Positions 60,180 through 64,000 of a DNA stretch of 64,000 nt are shown in pieces. The notes beneath the pieces were generated by a model. The model did no database searches, was not told the DNA's origin, and saw only the letters and a program-made list of their open reading frames with translations. The stretch lies in NCBI RefSeq assembly GCF_009388985.1, contig NZ_CP036422.1:1998501-2062500 (forward strand), written 5' to 3'. Each line of letters begins with the position of its first letter. Within the stretch, counting starts at the first letter, position 1. The stretch is from Halioglobus maricola. GTDB taxonomy: Bacteria; Pseudomonadota; Gammaproteobacteria; Pseudomonadales; Halieaceae. A program made the translations under genes and the position numbers.

Positions 60180-60293
60180 CGGATACTCCGTGATCGTAAA
60201 TGAGAATGTACATGTATATCACAGGTACATGTCGTTTTTGTGGTCCAGGGTATATTATTTGAACCTCGCCCCCATTCTACTGTCAGTTCCTGC

Positions 60294-61145
60294 ATGCCTT
60301 ATCGCACTGCCCATATCCTCAGGCGCCTGCCGGTGCTTGCCCTGTGTCTATTGCTATTGTCACCCGGCGCGGCAGCCGTTCGCCTGTCAGAATGCCAGGG
60401 CAACTTTGAGGCTATCCGCGGCCCTGCATACAGTTTCTCCCTGCAGTCTGAGCGAGACGTGCTGCCCGCGGCGCAACTCGGCGACATTGAGGCGAGCGCC
60501 AACGCAATTTATCAACACTGGGCGGCGCTAATCGCGGCACCGGTGCCGTTTGTGGTGGATGTGCGTCTGGCGTTGTTCTCTGGCCTCGCTGATTTCGAGC
60601 AGCGCAAGATGGCGCTGGCGCCAGAACTACCGGATGTCACCGGCTTTTATGCCTGGGATGAACGATTAGCGGTCGCCCTGACGCATCCTACTCGACCAGA
60701 GCAAACTCGACGCAGGGCGCTACACGAGATTTCCCACCTCATTACCGTGTCGCAGCTCGGCGGCGCACCTCACTGGCTTGCGGAAGGACTGGCCGAAGTG
60801 CATGAAATGGTGGTGGTGACTGCTGATGGCCCGGAGTTTCAAGTGAATGAACGGCACCGTTCCTGGTTGACAGCTACTGATCAACAAGCACTGGCGGAGC
60901 TATTCCTGGCGCAGCCTGAGGCCTGGTATGCGTCTGATAGCCAGCGGCTCTATGCCTTGTCCTGGTCGCTGGTGTATTTTTTGCTGCAGAGCACTGAAGG
61001 CAGGGGAGCGCTGGGGTTTACCTTACAGCAAGCGTCCACGCATTCCTGTGGCAGCTACGATGCCAGCGCATTCTTGATCCGTGCCTACCCAGGCGGTGGC
61101 TCTGCGCTCGCCCGCGACTGGGCGCGCTGGTTGAGAACTGTATAA
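60294..61145 (+). CDS. exported HExxH metallopeptidase-like protein
   Basis: The 283-aa product has a signal peptide (residues about 1-28) and the zinc motif ALHEISHLI with His144, Glu145 and His148; Glu164 in HWLAEGLAE is the third ligand, as in DUF1570/gluzincin proteins. It would be a periplasmic peptidase. ATG at 60294 is chosen because it gives a signal peptide; its ribosome site is weak, and a GTG at 60240 is a poorer choice. The 3' end contains a promoter-like TATAAT for the next gene. Confidence 0.7.
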   Translation: MPYRTAHILRRLPVLALCLLLLSPGAAAVRLSECQGNFEAIRGPAYSFSLQSERDVLPAAQLGDIEASANAIYQHWAALIAAPVPFVVDVRLALFSGLADFEQRKMALAPELPDVTGFYAWDERLAVALTHPTRPEQTRRRALHEISHLITVSQLGGAPHWLAEGLAEVHEMVVVTADGPEFQVNERHRSWLTATDQQALAELFLAQPEAWYASDSQRLYALSWSLVYFLLQSTEGRGALGFTLQQASTHSCGSYDASAFLIRAYPGGGSALARDWARWLRTV

Positions 61146-61179
61146 TGCGCCCCTCTTTCGGGCCGCGACCGTCAACTCA

Positions 61180-62550
61180 ATGAAGTTCCTGTCACTCACC
61201 ACCTTGCGCGAACTCGCGCGCCTGTCGCTGCCCATGGTGGTGTCGCAGGGGACGTTCGCGGTGATGATTTTCACCGACCGCTGGTTTCTTTCAAGCCTGA
61301 GTTCTGCACATATAGCAGCGGCTCTGGGCGGTGGCGTTGCGGCCATGTTCTGTATGTCATTTTTCTCTGGACTGATCAGCTACGCCAATGCGCTGGTGGC
61401 GCAGTATCACGGCGCCGGCAAGATGGAGCGTTGCACCAAAGTGGTGACCCAGGGCTTTTACCTGACGCTGGCGACCGTGCCTGTGTTCGCGACAGTGGCG
61501 CTGCTTGCTGGAGGGCTCTTTGCCCGGTTGGGGCACGACCCAAGCCTGGTGCCTCTCGAGCGAGCCTATTTCTACACGTTGATGGCCGGTGGGCCACTGA
61601 TGGTCGGTAAGACACTACTTGCCTGCTATTTCGTGGGTATTGGCCGTTCTCGCGTTGTCATGCTGGTGGATGTGGTTGGCATAGTGGTGAATATTCCGCT
61701 CACCTGGGCGCTGATTTTCGGCAAGTTCGGCTTGCCTGAACTGGGAATCGTCGGTGCGGGTATCGGCACGGTAACGGCCCAGGGCCTGGCGATTGTGCTG
61801 TTCCTGTTCTTCTATTTCGAGCGCGCGCATGTTTCCCAGTTTGCGGTAAAACGTTCATGGGGTTATGAGCCAGGGGTGATGAAGCGCTTTCTGCGGCTGG
61901 GCCTCCCCTCGGCCATGGAAGCGTTTATGAACACGGCGACGTTTAACGTCTTCCTGTTGATGTTTCAGTCCTACGGCGTCGCTGAGGGCGCGGCCATGGC
62001 CATCGTATTTAACTGGGACATGCTGTCGTTTGTACCCATGATCGGGCTGAGCATCGGGGTGACCACCCTGATTGGGCGCTCGGTAGGCGCCGGAGAAATC
62101 GATCGAGCTAACCAGATGATTTCTTCGGGCTTCATTATGGCTCTCGGCTATTCGGGAACCCTCGCGGTGCTTTTCTTTATATTCCGGGTTGAACTTATCG
62201 ACGTGTTCTCTACTCCCGACGACGATTTTCAGCGCGTGCGCGAGTTGGGCCAGGCCATGATTGTGGGTTTGTGTTCCTATATGTTGGCGGATGCCACGAT
62301 CCTGATTTCAGGCGGTGCGCTGCGTGGTGCAGGAGATACCCGCTGGGTAATGATTACCTCCACGTCCCTGCATATGGCGATGTTGGTGGCTCAATACTTT
62401 GTCATCGTCCAATGGCAGATGTCGCCACTGGTTTCCTGGTGGGTGTTTGTCACCATGCTGATAAGTATTGCGATATGCTTTGTCGCACGCCTGGGGGGAG
62501 GCCGCTGGCGGCGGCCTGAGCGACTTGCGCGAGTGATGGCCGAGCACTGA
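61180..62550 (+). CDS. MATE-family multidrug/toxin efflux transporter
   Basis: The 456-aa product has twelve hydrophobic helices in two halves of six. TTLRELARLSLPMVVSQGTFAV starts the first half and ERAHVSQF and KRFLRLGLPSAMEAFMNTA start the second; GGALRGAGDTRWVMI is the MATE signature near helix 10. It exports cationic drugs or metabolites by sodium or proton antiport. The gap before it is 34 bases and a TATAAT lies at 61141-61146, overlapping the preceding stop. Confidence 0.92.
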   Translation: MKFLSLTTLRELARLSLPMVVSQGTFAVMIFTDRWFLSSLSSAHIAAALGGGVAAMFCMSFFSGLISYANALVAQYHGAGKMERCTKVVTQGFYLTLATVPVFATVALLAGGLFARLGHDPSLVPLERAYFYTLMAGGPLMVGKTLLACYFVGIGRSRVVMLVDVVGIVVNIPLTWALIFGKFGLPELGIVGAGIGTVTAQGLAIVLFLFFYFERAHVSQFAVKRSWGYEPGVMKRFLRLGLPSAMEAFMNTATFNVFLLMFQSYGVAEGAAMAIVFNWDMLSFVPMIGLSIGVTTLIGRSVGAGEIDRANQMISSGFIMALGYSGTLAVLFFIFRVELIDVFSTPDDDFQRVRELGQAMIVGLCSYMLADATILISGGALRGAGDTRWVMITSTSLHMAMLVAQYFVIVQWQMSPLVSWWVFVTMLISIAICFVARLGGGRWRRPERLARVMAEH

Positions 62551-62570
62551 CGCGCGCTTGCAGCGGGAAG

Positions 62571-63497
62571 CTACAGCGTCAGCAGGCGCCGTATCAAACC
62601 ATCCTTACCCTGATTCTGGGCGCGGGCAACCAGCAGCTCGCCCAACTGCGTATCAATATTGTCCGCAACTTCCGCACGAATTTTTTCCAGCTGCCGTTTG
62701 CCCGGAGTGCGTCCCTTGAAAGCCGATAGATCGACCGGATCACCAAAACCGATGTAGCAGCGCTGGGGGCGAGGAAATAACGTTCCGAGTGCACCTCTGG
62801 GGATAGGTGGCAGCATGTCGGAGCGCGTGTTTTCATCGAGCATACCCGCGCGCTTGAGCACCTGACCCAGCCGCGAGTCAGGTATGTCTTCACCCTCGAT
62901 CATATGGGCATAGAACTCGTCGGGTCCGACCACGCCGAAAGGCATGATGGTGTAGCCATGCCGGGCGGCCAGCTTCACAAACCCGTAGCGTTCCTTCCAC
63001 TGCAGTTCATACATCTGGCGCGCTGGCTTGACTGCCTCGTGAGCGCCGCCGGGGAATACCATCAAATCGTGGCCTTCTTCCATCAGGGCGGCGCAAACCT
63101 CGGGGTGGCCCATGACTGGGCCAAAACGGACCAATCGATCGCCGATGGCAGGCACGGTGAACAGAAATTTGTCACCCAGGCCGCGGATAAAGCGTCCCAG
63201 TTCCTTCATCATGACCGGCCCCAGGACCCAGCCATCAAGTGCGAAAAGTGAGTGGTTGCCGACGAATAGACAGGGCTTGTCGGGAATATTATCGCCACCC
63301 ATCACCACTGGGTTGAATAGCGCCTTGACCACGCGGTAGGAGTTCTCCAGCATCGGACCGCTGGGTGGTTCGACAGCGAGCGCCGCCTCTATATGCTGGG
63401 CCAGCGCCTCCTCTGTGCCTAGAGGTTGATTGTCTTTGTCGAAGATGGCCATGAAACGATTTACCAGAGAGAGTGAGCTGCTAGTATAGCTGTTCAT
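62571..63497 (-). CDS. lysophospholipid/diacylglycerol acyltransferase-like protein
   Basis: The 308-aa product belongs to the PlsC-type acyltransferases. The catalytic motif appears as GNHSLFALD (histidine and aspartate five residues apart instead of four), followed by DLMVFPGGAHEAVKP, typical of the DGAT/TMEM68-like branch. It should transfer an acyl chain to a glycerolipid or sterol-type alcohol. The start at 63497 is followed by a second Met at 63452. It converges with the MATE gene. Confidence 0.8.
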   Translation of the reverse strand: MNSYTSSSLSLVNRFMAIFDKDNQPLGTEEALAQHIEAALAVEPPSGPMLENSYRVVKALFNPVVMGGDNIPDKPCLFVGNHSLFALDGWVLGPVMMKELGRFIRGLGDKFLFTVPAIGDRLVRFGPVMGHPEVCAALMEEGHDLMVFPGGAHEAVKPARQMYELQWKERYGFVKLAARHGYTIMPFGVVGPDEFYAHMIEGEDIPDSRLGQVLKRAGMLDENTRSDMLPPIPRGALGTLFPRPQRCYIGFGDPVDLSAFKGRTPGKRQLEKIRAEVADNIDTQLGELLVARAQNQGKDGLIRRLLTL

Positions 63498-63537
63498 ATT
63501 GCTTGCTGGCAGTGACAGATTTCACAGAGGGTTGTTT

Positions 63538-64000
63538 ATGGTTCGCGTGGTGTTTTTTCTGCTTGGTTTGTTTGGCAGTGCGTCGGGATTAACTGCTGAA
63601 ACAAGAGTGTTCGAATTCAACTATCGAATGCTGGCCAATGAATTCCTCAGCACAGAGGCTGTGGATATCTATATCCCGCTGCCACTGGAAGACGGCAGTC
63701 AACGCATTCTCGAACAGACGATCCGCTCATCTATTCCCGGCGAGAGTGGAGTTGAGGCGCGCTATGGCAATGGCTACTTCCATATACATCGCCCTGCCAA
63801 TATCAATAACCCGATAGACGCCGATCTCAGCTGGACCGTGGAGCGCCGCGTAGCGGGTGATGTAGATGAACCGCTGACGGCGCAAGAGCGAGAACAATTC
63901 CTTGCGCCCAACCAGTTGGTGCCCGTAGGGCATGAAGTGCTCGAGCCCATTCTGGCCGAGGTGCATGCGATGCGAGTGGATGAGTCGCCGGCGGCAACCG
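63538..64000 (+). CDS. exported protein, probable transglutaminase-like N-terminal part (3' partial)
   Basis: An ATG at 63538 opens a frame that reaches the end of the window, so only the first 154 residues are seen. A signal peptide (VFFLLGLFGSASGLTA) is followed by beta strands (FNYRMLANEF, VDIYIPLP) and by FLAPNQLVPVGHEVLEPILAEV. That last segment resembles the region just before the catalytic cysteine in periplasmic transglutaminase-like proteins. The catalytic domain itself lies beyond the window, so the call is tentative. GAGGG is upstream of the ATG. Confidence 0.6.
   Translation, partial: MVRVVFFLLGLFGSASGLTAETRVFEFNYRMLANEFLSTEAVDIYIPLPLEDGSQRILEQTIRSSIPGESGVEARYGNGYFHIHRPANINNPIDADLSWTVERRVAGDVDEPLTAQEREQFLAPNQLVPVGHEVLEPILAEVHAMRVDESPAAT

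Noticed and set aside
1..64000. CRISPR arrays, insertion sequences and prophage genes
   Set aside because: No regularly spaced repeats, transposase or phage structural genes were seen on either strand.

Overview
The window is a gene-dense chromosomal segment of a Gram-negative gammaproteobacterium. The evidence is the outer-membrane proteins (TonB receptor, phospholipase A, BamA-type barrel), a PspF/PspA/PspB/PspC phage-shock locus, a FabY-type ketoacyl synthase, and a ribB with a degenerate GTP cyclohydrolase II tail as in Pseudomonas. The many acyl-CoA ligases, crotonases, thiolase-like proteins and an extradiol dioxygenase suggest a marine oligotroph of the Halieaceae/Spongiibacter kind; that placement is inference. 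I saw no tRNA, rRNA, insertion sequence, prophage or CRISPR array.

Region 1 (1-11.8 kb): a 5'-truncated cytochrome c/beta-propeller protein, an M6 metalloprotease, a class IV aminotransferase paired with a sulfotransferase-like protein, a divergent DevB-DevC-DevA-type ABC exporter whose ATPase carries a TerB-like tail, a BamA-type barrel and a membrane protein. Region 2 (11.8-18.4 kb): two fatty-acyl-CoA ligases, NTF2-like and YbjN-like proteins, a periplasmic binding protein and a DUF3089 lipoprotein.

Region 3 (18.4-27.2 kb) is the main catabolic island. A BphC/HsaC-type extradiol dioxygenase diverges from a tight operon of two DUF35 proteins, two thiolase-fold (Ltp-like) proteins, a FadD19-like CoA ligase, a crotonase, a nitroreductase, an enoyl-CoA isomerase-like protein and a GNAT protein. 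Gene content resembles actinobacterial steroid side-chain and ring degradation. A perfect inverted repeat lies between the two transcription units.

Region 4 (27.2-39.6 kb): TonB receptor, penicillin-acylase-family lipoprotein, a 53-nt perfect-arm bidirectional terminator, thiolase-ribB operon, GATase1-AraC regulator, FabY, PldA, methyltransferase and a membrane protein. Region 5 (39.6-42.6 kb): the psp locus, with a sigma-54 promoter and a 58-aa membrane protein placed before pspA. Region 6 (42.7-50.6 kb): AraC regulator, tandem universal stress protein, a candidate small RNA at about 45.1-45.2 kb, a small unknown protein, ppk1, trhP-like U32 protein and a DUF808 protein. Region 7 (50.6-64 kb): DUF885 peptidase-like protein, GST, HerA-like ATPase, YpfJ-like metallopeptidase, UDG-like protein, FetB-like permease, transglutaminase-like and cytochrome proteins, YkvA, WYL regulator, HExxH protein, MATE transporter, acyltransferase, and the 5' part of a probable transglutaminase-like protein cut by the window end.
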